From: Roseovarius lutimaris
GTDB lineage: Bacteria; Pseudomonadota; Alphaproteobacteria; Rhodobacterales; Rhodobacteraceae
NCBI RefSeq assembly: GCF_900115165.1
Contig: NZ_FOVP01000019.1
Location: 1 to 64,000 of the forward strand
Reading direction: 5' to 3'
DNA: 64,000 bases
Positions 53,122-61,840 of the stretch are shown piece after piece. Positions within the stretch are counted from its first letter, which is position 1; each line of letters starts with the position of its first letter. The position numbers and the translations under genes were made by a program. Below the pieces are notes generated by a model that saw only the letters and a list, made by a program, of their open reading frames with translations, had not been told where the DNA came from and searched no databases.

Positions 53122-53198
53122 CGGCTTTCGCTGGACGGCGCGGTGCCAACGAGTGCCGCGCCGTATAGGCAAGACTACAGGACAAAAGGATCGCGCAG

Positions 53199-54320
53199 AT
53201 GCCATTCATGACAGACCGTTTGCAAGCCGTGCAACGAGATCAGCAACTCAAAAGCGCCCTTGCCGATGAGAACACGCGTGACATCAGACATACAAACGGG
53301 GCGACGACGGCCAGTTTTCTGAATTCACGGTTTTCATTCGACATGGCGGTTGTCGAGCGGGAATTGCGCAGCTCGATCATCGGTCAGGACAGCGCCATCG
53401 ACGAGGTTCTCGATATTCTCAAGGTTGTGCGCGCCGATATCGGCGATCCGCGCAAGCCACTTGCATCGCTGCTTTTTTGCGGCCCCACGGGGGTTGGCAA
53501 GACGGAAACCGTGCGCACGGTCGCACGCGCGCTTTATGGCGATGCCGATGCCATGTGCCGAATTGATATGAATACTCTGGCGCAGGAACATTACGCCGCC
53601 TCATTTACCGGCGCGCCGCCAGGCTATGTCGGATCAAAGGAGGGGACCACGATCCTCGATCAGGAAAAGATCGAAGGGACGCGCAACCTGCCGGGCATCG
53701 TTTTGTTCGACGAACTGGAAAAAGCCAGTAACGAAGTGGTTCTGGCTCTGCTCAACGTGTTTGACAACGGTTTGCTCACGGTCGCCTCGGGCGAACGGAC
53801 CTATTCGTTCCGCAATGCCATCATTTTCATGTCATCCAACTTGGGCGCGCGCGAGTTGATGGCGCTTGACGATAAGCGGGGTGGTCTGTTGTCCAAGTTG
53901 ACAGGCAAGGTCAAGGACCGCCGCACGCGGGCGCATGACATCGTCATGAAATGCCTGCTGGAACGGTTTCCACCCGAATTCGTCAACCGCATTGACCATG
54001 TGGATACGTTCAACTGGATCGACCGCGACACGATCCCCAGTCTTGTCGATGTCGAACTCGAACGGCTCAACCGAAGATTGCGACGGCATGGTGTTGTCGT
54101 TACCATCAATCATGCAGTCCGAGATTTACTTTCCGAAACGGGATATGATAAACGCTTTGGCGCACGCGGGTTGCGGCGGGCCATGCGTCGGCATCTTGAA
54201 TTCCCCTTGGCCACCTTCCTGCTGGAGCCAAGTGAAAAAGACGGATACCCCGACGCGACCGGACCCGTAAGGCTGGCTGCGGATCGTATTGGCGACCGGA
54301 TTGTTTTTACTCATGTTTGA
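53199..54320 (+). CDS. amiB: AmiB, ClpB-like AAA+ ATPase
   Basis: A 373-residue AAA+ ATPase related to Clp/Hsp100 D2 domains. Walker A FCGPTGVGKTE (about 90), Walker B VLFDELEKAS, sensor IIFMSSNLGA and a C-terminal small domain GARGLRRAMRRHLEFPLATFL. In Pseudomonas, amiB lies between amiE and amiC and its role is not settled (chaperone-like). Same position here. The ATG at 53199 follows AAAAGGA. Confidence 0.9.
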   Translation: MPFMTDRLQAVQRDQQLKSALADENTRDIRHTNGATTASFLNSRFSFDMAVVERELRSSIIGQDSAIDEVLDILKVVRADIGDPRKPLASLLFCGPTGVGKTETVRTVARALYGDADAMCRIDMNTLAQEHYAASFTGAPPGYVGSKEGTTILDQEKIEGTRNLPGIVLFDELEKASNEVVLALLNVFDNGLLTVASGERTYSFRNAIIFMSSNLGARELMALDDKRGGLLSKLTGKVKDRRTRAHDIVMKCLLERFPPEFVNRIDHVDTFNWIDRDTIPSLVDVELERLNRRLRRHGVVVTINHAVRDLLSETGYDKRFGARGLRRAMRRHLEFPLATFLLEPSEKDGYPDATGPVRLAADRIGDRIVFTHV

Positions 54321-54335
54321 AAAGGGAAAGCTTTG

Positions 54336-55496
54336 GTGAGCATTCAAGAGAGCTGGAAAATCGGAGTCCTTTTTTCGACGTCGGGCGTGACTTCGATTAT
54401 TGAGCAGTCACAGCTCAACGGTACTCTCTTGGCCATTGATGAAATCAATGCGGCCGGCGGTGTGCGTGGCCGCTCTATCGAGCCGATCAGTTACAATCCC
54501 GACTCTGTTGTGTCGTGTTATGGAGAAATGGCCGAACGGCTGATCGTTGACGATAAGATCACCGCGCTTTTTGGCTGTTACATGTCGTCGTCACGCAAAG
54601 AGGTGCTGCCGGTGGTCGAGCGGCGAAATGCGCTTTTCTTCTATCCCACGCTTTATGAGGGCTTCGAATATTCGCCCAATGTGATCTATGGTGGCGCAAC
54701 CCCCAATCAGAACAGCGTGCCGTTGGCCAACTATCTGATGGGTGCTTTCGGAAAGCGCATTTTCTTTGTGGGCTCAGATTACATTTACCCACGCGAATCC
54801 AATCGCGTGATGCGTAATGTTCTGCGTCAGGGCGGTGGCGAGGTTATTGGAGAGCGTTATTATGGCTTCGACGTGGACGAAGAGGGGTTCGCCGAGGTGG
54901 CCCGCGAGATTGTCGAGATGAAGCCCGATGCGATCTTTTCTACCGTTGTTGGCCAGATGTGCATTGATTTCTACCGCGCCTATCATGCAGCCGGGGGGGA
55001 TGGGCGCATATGCCCGATTGCCAGTCTGACCACCAACGAGGCCGAAATTGCAGCGATCGGACCCGAGGCCGCCGTTGGGCATATCACCGCGGCGCCTTAT
55101 TTTCGCAACATAAGCTCGCCTGCCAATCGCAAGTTTCTGAAAGCCTACAACGCCAAGTTTGGCTCGGTTCGTGATGTCACCAGCTGCTGTGAGGCGGCCT
55201 ATAGCCAGATGCACCTGTTTGCCACCGCTCTTGAAGAGGTCGGCGAGATGGACGCGGATCGTCTGCACGAGGCGCTGTTGGGGGCCACATTCGACGCCCC
55301 CCAGGGCCAGATCAAGATCGACCCGGACAACAACCATACCTACCTGCAATCGCGCATAGCACGGGTGGACGAACAGGGAGAGTTCATCATAGAAAACAAA
55401 CTACGGCGCGCGATCAAGCCCGATCCTTATTTGGTCTACCCGAAGATTCACGATTGGAACTTCAGGACACAGAAGGTTAAGCAATTTCCGGTATGA
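54336..55496 (+). CDS. amiC: AmiC, cytoplasmic amide sensor
   Basis: A 386-residue protein with the periplasmic-binding-protein fold but no signal peptide, as expected for AmiC, which binds amides in the cytoplasm and holds AmiR inactive. Landmarks: IGVLFSTSGVTSIIEQSQLNGTLLAIDEINAAGG, FGCYMSSSRKEVLPVV, FFYPTLYEGFEYSPNV. The start is a GTG at 54336, with AAGGGAAAG about 7 bases upstream. It starts 15 bp after amiB and ends 3 bp before amiR. Confidence 0.92.
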   Translation: MSIQESWKIGVLFSTSGVTSIIEQSQLNGTLLAIDEINAAGGVRGRSIEPISYNPDSVVSCYGEMAERLIVDDKITALFGCYMSSSRKEVLPVVERRNALFFYPTLYEGFEYSPNVIYGGATPNQNSVPLANYLMGAFGKRIFFVGSDYIYPRESNRVMRNVLRQGGGEVIGERYYGFDVDEEGFAEVAREIVEMKPDAIFSTVVGQMCIDFYRAYHAAGGDGRICPIASLTTNEAEIAAIGPEAAVGHITAAPYFRNISSPANRKFLKAYNAKFGSVRDVTSCCEAAYSQMHLFATALEEVGEMDADRLHEALLGATFDAPQGQIKIDPDNNHTYLQSRIARVDEQGEFIIENKLRRAIKPDPYLVYPKIHDWNFRTQKVKQFPV

Positions 55497-55499
55497 CAT

Positions 55500-56102
55500 A
55501 TGAGTGATTTCATTCAGGATCTGAGGGATCTGAACACACTTGTTGTCCACCAACGTGACCGCAGCGGGGATGATCTGTTACAACAGGTAAACCGCATCGG
55601 ATGCAATTGTGAAAATGCCTGGCCGATCCCTGTAACACTCCAAAAGAAATTCGACCTGGTCTTTATTGATGTCACAGACCAGCCGGTAGACCGGATCAAG
55701 AGCTTTCTGAATAGCGCCGGGGGCGAGCCGCCCACCGTGATTGCCCTGATCGGCTATGAAAACCCATCGACGCTGGAGTCGATCTTCGAGATCGGGGCGC
55801 ATGCGATGCTGACCAAGCCCGTGCGTGCGACGGGCGTCCTTGGCAGCATGCTGATGGCGCGACGCTACTGGGCCGAACAGCTGCGGTTTCGCAAGGATCT
55901 GGCCAAAATGCGTGACCGTGTGGTCAATCTGCAAAAGATAAACGACGCGAAATTCATCCTGATGCGTCATCACGGCATCGACGACCAGGAGGCCTACGGC
56001 GTCATTCGTAAACAGGCGATGTCCAAGCGCACCACCACCCTGGAGATCGCACAGTCGATCATCAACGCGGATGGTATCCTGCGCAATATCGGGAACAGTT
56101 GA
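55500..56102 (+). CDS. amiR: AmiR, ANTAR-domain antiterminator
   Basis: A 200-residue regulator: a pseudo-receiver domain (VFIDVTDQPVDRIKSFLNSAGG..HAMLTKPVRATG), a coiled-coil linker (FRKDLAKMRDRVVNLQKIN) and a C-terminal ANTAR RNA-binding domain (AKFILMRHHGIDDQEAYGVIRKQAMSKRTT). In Pseudomonas AmiR binds the amiE leader and lets transcription pass a terminator when amides release it from AmiC. The matching leader here is likely the one at 47152-47234, in front of the importer. Start ATG 55500, 3 bp after amiC. Confidence 0.94.
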   Translation: MSDFIQDLRDLNTLVVHQRDRSGDDLLQQVNRIGCNCENAWPIPVTLQKKFDLVFIDVTDQPVDRIKSFLNSAGGEPPTVIALIGYENPSTLESIFEIGAHAMLTKPVRATGVLGSMLMARRYWAEQLRFRKDLAKMRDRVVNLQKINDAKFILMRHHGIDDQEAYGVIRKQAMSKRTTTLEIAQSIINADGILRNIGNS

Positions 56103-56311
56103 AGCCGCCATTTGAAACGGCTGGCATTCTGTCGCGCGCCGCTTTGGATGATGCGCGGCCTTGTTTCCGCGATCCGCATCGCAAAACCGGGTTCCGGGGG
56201 CGCGCGGACAAGACTCTGCTTGCAAGCCCCGCGCCGCACACCTAGAACGAGCCCTGATTTTGACCGCTGCGGACGCCTCCGCGGCCCGATTGCAATGGAT
56301 GAGGACGAACA

Positions 56312-57643
56312 ATGCAGGTCACCGAGACCCTGAACGAAGGCCTAAAGCGCAGCTACAAGATGACCCTGTCGGCGAAAGATCTTGACGACAAGGTAATGGA
56401 AAAGCTGAAAGAAGCCCAACCCGATGTCGAGATGAAAGGGTTTCGCAAAGGCAAGGTGCCGCTGGCACTTTTGAAAAAGCAATTTGGCGATCGTGTGCTT
56501 GGTGAAGCCATGCAAGAAACCGTCGATGACGCCATGAAAAAGCATTTCGAAGAAAAACAGGAGCGCCCGGCGTTTGAACCTGATGTCAAAATGACCAATC
56601 AGGAATGGAAAGAAGGCGACGACGTCGAAGTCGAGATGAGCTATGAAGCCCTGCCGCCGATCCCGGAAATGGACCTGAAAACCATCAAGCTTGAGCGTCT
56701 GGTGGTGAAAGCCGACGATGCGGCGGTTGATGAGGCGCTGGCCAATCTGGCCGAAAGCGCGCAGGACTTCAAAGACCGCAAGGCCGGCGTGAAATCGAAA
56801 GACGGTGACCAGGTAGTGATCGACTTTGTCGGCAAGGTTGACGGCGAAGCCTTCGAAGGCGGAAGCGCCGAAGATTACCCGCTGGTGATCGGCTCGAACA
56901 GCTTTATCCCCGGTTTCGAGGAACAGCTGGTCGGTGTGAAGGCCGAAGAAGAAAAGGCCGTTACGGTCACCTTCCCCGAGGAATATCAGGCCGAGCATCT
57001 GGCCGGCAAAGAGGCGGTGTTTGACTGCACCATCAAAGCCGTGCGCAAGCCGGTTGCCGCCGAGATCGACGATGAGCTGGCCAAGAAATACGGGGCCGAG
57101 GATCTTGCCGGGCTCAAGGCCCAGATCAGCGAGCGCCTTGAGGCCGAATATGCCGGTGCCTCGCGCGCCATCCTCAAGCGGCATCTGCTTGATGTTCTGG
57201 ACGAAAAGATCAGCTTCGAGCTTCCGCCCACGATGGTCGAAACCGAGGCCAAGCAGATCGCGCATCAGCTCTGGCACGAGGAAAACCCCGAGGTTGAAGG
57301 CCATGATCACCCCGAGATCGAGGTCAGCGACGAGCATTCCAAACTCGCCGAGCGCCGCGTGCGCCTTGGGCTTGTTCTGGCCGAGCTTGGTCAGAAGGCA
57401 AATGTCGAAGTGACTGATGCCGAGATGACCCAGGCGGTGATGAACCAGGCGCGTCAGTATCCGGGCCACGAGCGTGAATTCTTTGAATACGTTCAGAAAA
57501 ACCCGCAAATGCGTCAGCAAATGCGCGCCCCGATCTTCGAGGACAAGGTGATTGATTTCGTGGTCGAGCTGGCCGAGGTTTCCGAAAAGGAAATCTCCAA
57601 GGACGATCTGGAAAAAGCCATCGAGGCGATGAACGACGAATAA
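56312..57643 (+). CDS. tig: trigger factor
   Basis: A 443-residue ribosome-associated chaperone and peptidyl-prolyl isomerase. The N-terminal ribosome-binding domain has the signature GFRKGKVP (about 44), the middle FKBP domain spans about 150-240 ([21 protein letters not shown]), and the C-terminal chaperone domain is helical. Length and organisation are typical. Its own promoter region (about 200 bp) separates it from amiR, and a strong terminator follows. Confidence 0.96.
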   Translation: MQVTETLNEGLKRSYKMTLSAKDLDDKVMEKLKEAQPDVEMKGFRKGKVPLALLKKQFGDRVLGEAMQETVDDAMKKHFEEKQERPAFEPDVKMTNQEWKEGDDVEVEMSYEALPPIPEMDLKTIKLERLVVKADDAAVDEALANLAESAQDFKDRKAGVKSKDGDQVVIDFVGKVDGEAFEGGSAEDYPLVIGSNSFIPGFEEQLVGVKAEEEKAVTVTFPEEYQAEHLAGKEAVFDCTIKAVRKPVAAEIDDELAKKYGAEDLAGLKAQISERLEAEYAGASRAILKRHLLDVLDEKISFELPPTMVETEAKQIAHQLWHEENPEVEGHDHPEIEVSDEHSKLAERRVRLGLVLAELGQKANVEVTDAEMTQAVMNQARQYPGHEREFFEYVQKNPQMRQQMRAPIFEDKVIDFVVELAEVSEKEISKDDLEKAIEAMNDE

Positions 57644-57667
57644 TTCCGTCAGTAGGACGAAAAAAAG

Positions 57668-57704
57668 AAGGGCCGCCCCGGGGAGAGATGGGGCGGCCCT
57701 TTTG
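57668..57704 (+). terminator. rho-independent terminator of tig
   Basis: AAGGGCCGCCCC (57668-57679) pairs with GGGGCGGCCCTT (57690-57701), 12 bp, 10-nt loop, followed by TTT. Twenty-five bases past the stop. Confidence 0.93.
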
Positions 57705-57771
57705 CGTTCTTTCGCATCAGAGTGGAGCCGTGAGTATGCTCTACCTGTGGATTACGCGCTTCATTGGGGAA

Positions 57772-58569
57772 TTAAGCGCGTATATCCGAGCGAGAACGAC
57801 TTGTCTGTGCAAGGGCGGCCCGAAGCGCCAGCGCGGCACGTTTTTCATGTTCGGTCGTGGCGGCCGCGATCTGCTCGTCGCAATAATCACGCAGGTCCGG
57901 CGACATCATTTCTTCAGCGGTACGCGCGGCGAGTGCTTCTGCAACTTCGTCTTCATCAGCGAAGATATTTCCGGTAATTCCGGCGAAATTGCGAATACGC
58001 GCAATCCGCTCTTCGGTGATGTCGCTGAGCGCGGCAAGCGCCTTTGTCTTGCCCATCTGAACGGTTTTCCCGAGATAGCCATAGGGCGCATTATCACAGC
58101 GTTTGAGAATGCGATCCATAGCCGGGTCCACGACGCTGATTACATCGGTGATGCCAGAATCATAGGCATATTCGGCAATACCCGCCATCAGTTCGCAGGC
58201 GGTAGAGGACACGCTGCGCGTGGAATCAGGGTGTTTCAGGCGCTCGGTGTCGATGCAAAAGCGGGTGTTTTCCCAGATCGTGGCGCTACGCAGGGACGGC
58301 TCGCCACACAGGATGTCCTGAAACACGTCCGTGAGCATATGCGGACCGGTGGTTTGCAGCATGCGGTTGCAGCCGATCACGTCATATTCGTCATTCAGGG
58401 CAACGAGATAGACCGGATCAAGATTGTCGAAAAGATCGGATTCGCGACCATCCTCGACAGACACATCCCAGCCCATGCGATCTTTAAAGACACGGGCCCG
58501 TAGTTGAAACATATCGTCGATGACAGACTGGAACCGGTCTCGGTTCAAAGCGTCGATTACAAGGATCAT
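57772..58569 (-). CDS. luxI: acyl-homoserine-lactone synthase LuxI
   Basis: A 265-residue autoinducer synthase. Conserved residues are in RARVFKDRMGWDV, GRESDLFDNLDPVYLVAL, CNRMLQTTGPHMLTDVF and IWENTRFCID, all matching the LuxI fold around residues 25-115. The C-terminus continues past the usual 200-220 residues with a helical, Glu/Ala/Arg-rich tail. The chain length of the signal cannot be read. Downstream of luxR on the same strand with 160 bp between. Confidence 0.93.
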   Translation of the reverse strand: MILVIDALNRDRFQSVIDDMFQLRARVFKDRMGWDVSVEDGRESDLFDNLDPVYLVALNDEYDVIGCNRMLQTTGPHMLTDVFQDILCGEPSLRSATIWENTRFCIDTERLKHPDSTRSVSSTACELMAGIAEYAYDSGITDVISVVDPAMDRILKRCDNAPYGYLGKTVQMGKTKALAALSDITEERIARIRNFAGITGNIFADEDEVAEALAARTAEEMMSPDLRDYCDEQIAAATTEHEKRAALALRAALAQTSRSRSDIRA

Positions 58570-58579
58570 GGTATTTATT

Positions 58580-58601
58580 CCCCAATGTGAGTGGTGTGGG
58601 G
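58580..58601. promoter_or_regulatory. CCCCA-n12-TGGGG inverted repeat in the luxI leader
   Basis: Perfect 5-bp arms CCCCA (58580-58584) and TGGGG (58597-58601), 12-bp spacer; 22 bp in total, similar in size to a lux box. It begins 11 bp upstream of the luxI ATG and overlaps the ribosome binding site, so it might also act at the RNA level. Confidence 0.3.
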
Positions 58602-58729
58602 ATTACGATAGCGAAAACTGATCCAAAGAATATTAGGGAAATCCCGTAGTGCGACCGCGTTCACGAATTCGTTCATTCACGCCTGATGCGGCACCACCGG
58701 CCAACGTCTGCCACAACGGGGCGTTGAAA

Positions 58730-59443
58730 TCAACCGGGTTGGATCAATCCAAGGCTCACGGCGCGTCCGACGGCCTGTGCCGTGCTGATCGTGCAGAGCT
58801 TTTCGCGCGTCGAGCGCATGTGAACCTCTACCGTGCGCGACGATATCATCAGAATATCGCCAATGTCCTGCTGGGACTTGCCCGCTGCGACCCATTGCAA
58901 AATCTCGATTTCCCGAGACGAGAGTTTTGGCTGGCGCAGCGTTTTTAAGAGCGGGTCAGAGTTCATCACCGTGTCGTGCAGGTGCACGGCATTGTTGAGA
59001 AGGCTGCCCAGGATGTCACGTTTGAGCTTGATCCATTCGGCCTGGGGCACCGAGCTACAGGCGCACAGCAGCCCGATTTCGCCGAACATGCCCCGAATTG
59101 GTACGGTGACGCCCTGTGAGGGCAGCTTGAAATCATGCGCGTCCTTGAAGACGCGATCGTACTCCGGGTCGCTGGTCAGGCGCCGCCAGTCAACCGGGGC
59201 AACAGACCGGGAGGCCGAATTCAGGGTCGGGTCGTATTCCTGAAGGCGATGCGCGACGTAATGCGATTTCCAATCGTCGGGATAGGTGGTGAACCCATGC
59301 ATTTTCCCAGAGATCGGATTGGCCGCGAAATAGGTTGCATGCTCAACCCCAAGCGTGTCGCACAGCTTGTTGAGGTGTCCGACGTAGTCACGTTGAACCT
59401 CCGGTATACCCGCCAGATCTATGAGGTCGATGCGTTTGTGCAT
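58730..59443 (-). CDS. LuxR-family autoinducer-binding regulator
   Basis: A 237-residue quorum-sensing regulator. The autoinducer-binding domain has the typical aromatic/acidic set in DDWKSHYVAHRLQEYDPTL and APVDWRRLT. The C-terminal GerE helix-turn-helix is LSSREIEILQWVAAGKSQQDIGDILMISSRTVEVHMRSTREKL. Upstream of luxI on the same strand, so the pair is probably the cognate sensor and synthase. Its promoter region holds a GTACGCAA direct repeat. Confidence 0.93.
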   Translation of the reverse strand: MHKRIDLIDLAGIPEVQRDYVGHLNKLCDTLGVEHATYFAANPISGKMHGFTTYPDDWKSHYVAHRLQEYDPTLNSASRSVAPVDWRRLTSDPEYDRVFKDAHDFKLPSQGVTVPIRGMFGEIGLLCACSSVPQAEWIKLKRDILGSLLNNAVHLHDTVMNSDPLLKTLRQPKLSSREIEILQWVAAGKSQQDIGDILMISSRTVEVHMRSTREKLCTISTAQAVGRAVSLGLIQPG

Positions 59444-59491
59444 GTCGCCTTGGGATCACGAGATGATCCCCCATCCTCCGTCTGTTGTTCC

Positions 59492-59522
59492 GTACGCAAC
59501 CGGAGCCACCGGATGTACGCAA
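59492..59522. promoter_or_regulatory. GTACGCAA direct repeats upstream of luxR
   Basis: GTACGCAA at 59492-59499 and again at 59515-59522, 23 bp apart (about two turns), flanking CCGGAGCCACCGG. About 50-80 bp upstream of the luxR ATG; a plausible operator pair. No regulator can be named. Confidence 0.3.
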
Positions 59523-59674
59523 AGATACCCTATGATACCAGCATATGACTGCTTTTCAATGGAGACGGGAATCGCTGCGATTTTTGACGCAAACCGATGT
59601 TTTCGCAACACTTACATTGAACAGGTCACAAGATCTGTCTCGGGCGCCTCAAGGCGATTGCGGCCCTTTTTCGG

Positions 59675-59708
59675 GAAAAAAGCCGCGCGCCGGTGAGGGC
59701 GCGCGGCG
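59675..59708 (-). terminator. rho-independent terminator of the rpsF-rpsR-rplI operon
   Basis: On the minus strand GCCGCGCGCC pairs with GGCGCGCGGC (10 bp; genomic 59698-59707 / 59682-59691), followed by TTTTTT. About 30 bases past the rplI stop. Confidence 0.9.
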
Positions 59709-59738
59709 TGCAGAGCAAAACGCCTGCTGCCTTTGGGG

Positions 59739-60356
59739 TCAAGCGTCGTCGTCGTCGCTGACGGATTCGGCGGCGTCTGCCAGGTCATCGTCGTCCGATG
59801 CGGCAGCGCCAATATCCTCGAACAGTTCCGCGATTTCAAAATCGGCGGCTTGTTCGGCTTCGGCTGCGGCATCCTGAATGGATTTGCCCGACGCCTGAAG
59901 CTCGGCCTCTTCGGTAGAGCGTGCAACGTTGAGAACGATGGTCGCCTCAACCTCGGGGTGCAGCGTGACGATAACGTCATGCAAACCCAGGTATTTGATC
60001 GGGCTGGTCAGCGCGACTTGCTTGCGCTCGACGGTAAAGCCGTTCTCGGTGGCGCAATCGGCCGCGTCACGGGTGCTGACCGAGCCATAAAGGGCGCCGC
60101 TGTCAGAGGCCTGGCGAATCACGATGAACTGCTGATCGTTCAGCTTGTCCGCCATGGCTTCGGCTTCTTTGCGGGTCTCGAGGTTTTGCGCCTCAAGCTG
60201 CGATTTGCGGTTCTCAAAATCTTCGATGTTCTTGGCCGAAGCCGAGAGCGCCTTGCGTTGCGGCAAAAGATAGTTGCGCGCAAAGCCAGCCTTTACATCA
60301 ACGACTTCGCCCATCTGGCCAAGCTTGGCCACGCGTTCAAGAAGGATCACTTGCAT
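59739..60356 (-). CDS. rplI: 50S ribosomal protein L9
   Basis: A 205-residue ribosomal protein. The N-terminal domain with the signature [21 protein letters not shown] (about 14-34) is canonical, followed by the long helix and C-domain. The last 45 residues are acidic ([26 protein letters not shown]), making it longer than the usual 150, a lineage habit in these bacteria. Last gene of the operon. Confidence 0.97.
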   Translation of the reverse strand: MQVILLERVAKLGQMGEVVDVKAGFARNYLLPQRKALSASAKNIEDFENRKSQLEAQNLETRKEAEAMADKLNDQQFIVIRQASDSGALYGSVSTRDAADCATENGFTVERKQVALTSPIKYLGLHDVIVTLHPEVEATIVLNVARSTEEAELQASGKSIQDAAAEAEQAADFEIAELFEDIGAAASDDDDLADAAESVSDDDDA

Positions 60357-60368
60357 ATCAATGTCTCC

Positions 60369-60596
60369 TTATTTCACAGCATAGGGCAGCAGGGCAAGAA
60401 AGCGGGCGCGTTTGATGGCACGGGCCAGTTCACGCTGCTTTTTGGCCGAAACTGCGGTGATGCGTGAGGGCACGATCTTGCCACGCTCAGAGATATAGCG
60501 TTGCAGCAGACGGGTGTCTTTATAGTCGATTTTCGGCGCATTATCACCCGAGAAGGGGCAAACTTTCCGACGGCGGAAAAATGGTTTAGTAGCCAT
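60369..60596 (-). CDS. rpsR: 30S ribosomal protein S18
   Basis: A 75-residue S18. Features: [14 protein letters not shown] with a Cys, [50 protein letters not shown] is the canonical body. Twelve bp from rplI, twenty-nine bp from rpsF. Confidence 0.97.
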   Translation of the reverse strand: MATKPFFRRRKVCPFSGDNAPKIDYKDTRLLQRYISERGKIVPSRITAVSAKKQRELARAIKRARFLALLPYAVK

Positions 60597-60625
60597 TGCT
60601 TATAGTCCTTTCTTCAAGTGATGGA

Positions 60626-60979
60626 TTAACGGCGCTCGCGGCGTTCGCCACGTTCTTCACGCTTCTGCATCTGGACCGAGGGACCCTCGGCATGCTCGTC
60701 GACCTTGATGGTCAGAACGCGCATTACATCATCATGCAGGCGCATCAGGCGTTCCATCTCCTGAACCGCCGACGACGGCGCGTCGGTTTTCAGAAAGGCA
60801 TAGTGGCCCTTGCGGTTCTTGTTGATTTTATAGGCCATCGTCTTGACGCCCCAATACTCGCTTTCCACGAGTGTGCCGCCATTGTCGGTCAGCACGGTAC
60901 CGAAATGTTCAACAAGGCTTTCGGCTTGCGCGTTGGACAGGTCCTGGCGCGCGATCATCACATGCTCATATAGCGGCAT
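60626..60979 (-). CDS. rpsF: 30S ribosomal protein S6
   Basis: A 117-residue S6. The N-terminus MPLYEHVMIARQDLSNAQ is canonical, the GVKTMAYKINKNRKGHYAFLK segment matches the family, and the C-terminus is the basic/acidic tail (EERGERRERR) seen in related bacteria. The ATG at 60979 is the family start. First gene of the operon. Confidence 0.96.
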   Translation of the reverse strand: MPLYEHVMIARQDLSNAQAESLVEHFGTVLTDNGGTLVESEYWGVKTMAYKINKNRKGHYAFLKTDAPSSAVQEMERLMRLHDDVMRVLTIKVDEHAEGPSVQMQKREERGERRERR

Positions 60980-61211
60980 GTTTTCTCCATTTCTATCAAG
61001 GCGCATTTCATAGGAGGGGCAAGACCCTTTCGCGGCCCATCCACGAGAGACTGCGCGGTGCATAACGATTGCGAAAGGTTGGGCGCGTATACGATGGAAG
61101 TGATCTGTGCGCAAGCCGGTTTGACCGGGTCCATGGATTGCCTTGGACCTGCCCCATTCAGAACGCTTTTCGCCGCCATGTTTCAGGTGTCCGAGTTGAG
61201 AGGAAAAAGAA

Positions 61212-61721
61212 ATGGTTGCCTTGCCCGATCTGCCGCGTGACTTCACGCATGCACCGCACAGCTTTCATGACACAACGTCAATGCCCGAGAAAAAACCCGA
61301 AAAGAGCGATCCGCGCCACGCCGCGAAGGTTTTTCTCGGTAGCGTCCTGATATTGTCATCTGCTGGCGTCTGGCTGGTGTCGACAGGCGGTACAGACGCG
61401 GCGATGATGCTGATCAAGATGGTGTTCTCACTGTCGTTGTTCTGTGTCGGTGCAATGTGCTTTTCGACCCTTGATACCGAAGATCTTGCGCCAGAGGTTC
61501 AGATTGACACCAAACGCCGCCAGCTTCGGGTGGTTGAAACCGGGCTTGACGGGCGCACGCAACGGGTCGAGGTCCATGCTCTTGATGATCTGGCCGAGCT
61601 ATCCCTGCGCGACCGGATTCTGACCGCGCGCGATTCTTCAGGTCGCCAGATCGCGGCGCTGCCCATAACGGATCGCGCAACCGAACGCGCCCTGCGCCGC
61701 GCGCTGAGTCTTGCGACCTGA
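61212..61721 (+). CDS. small membrane protein, unknown function
   Basis: A 169-residue protein with two adjacent hydrophobic segments (about 40-58 and 64-85), then a soluble C-terminal domain (DTKRRQLRVVETGLDGRTQRVEVHALDDLAELSLRD). I recognise no family. Start ATG 61212 after AGAGGAAAAAG; another Met at 61281 is possible. Divergent from rpsF. Confidence 0.65.
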   Translation: MVALPDLPRDFTHAPHSFHDTTSMPEKKPEKSDPRHAAKVFLGSVLILSSAGVWLVSTGGTDAAMMLIKMVFSLSLFCVGAMCFSTLDTEDLAPEVQIDTKRRQLRVVETGLDGRTQRVEVHALDDLAELSLRDRILTARDSSGRQIAALPITDRATERALRRALSLAT

Positions 61722-61800
61722 GTGAGCAAGTGTTCGCCAATTCACAGCCTCTGTTTGAAACTACGCAATTGTGATTTCATGTAACTAAGGCAAGCTATAT

Positions 61801-61819
61801 AAACGTAACTTCTACGTTT
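61801..61819. promoter_or_regulatory. AAACGTA-acttc-TACGTTT palindrome upstream of yceI-like gene
   Basis: Perfect 7-bp inverted repeat with a 5-bp spacer, 21 bp upstream of the GTG start and directly before the Shine-Dalgarno GGAGG. Placed to act as an operator or an RNA hairpin. Confidence 0.4.
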
Positions 61820-61840
61820 CTTGCCTGGAGGCCCTTAATT

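Noticed and set aside
56103..56311. Second attachment site matching the tRNA-Leu 3' end
   Set aside because: No repeat of TTCGAGTCCCTTCACC found near the right end of the accessory block, so an integrase-type island is not shown.
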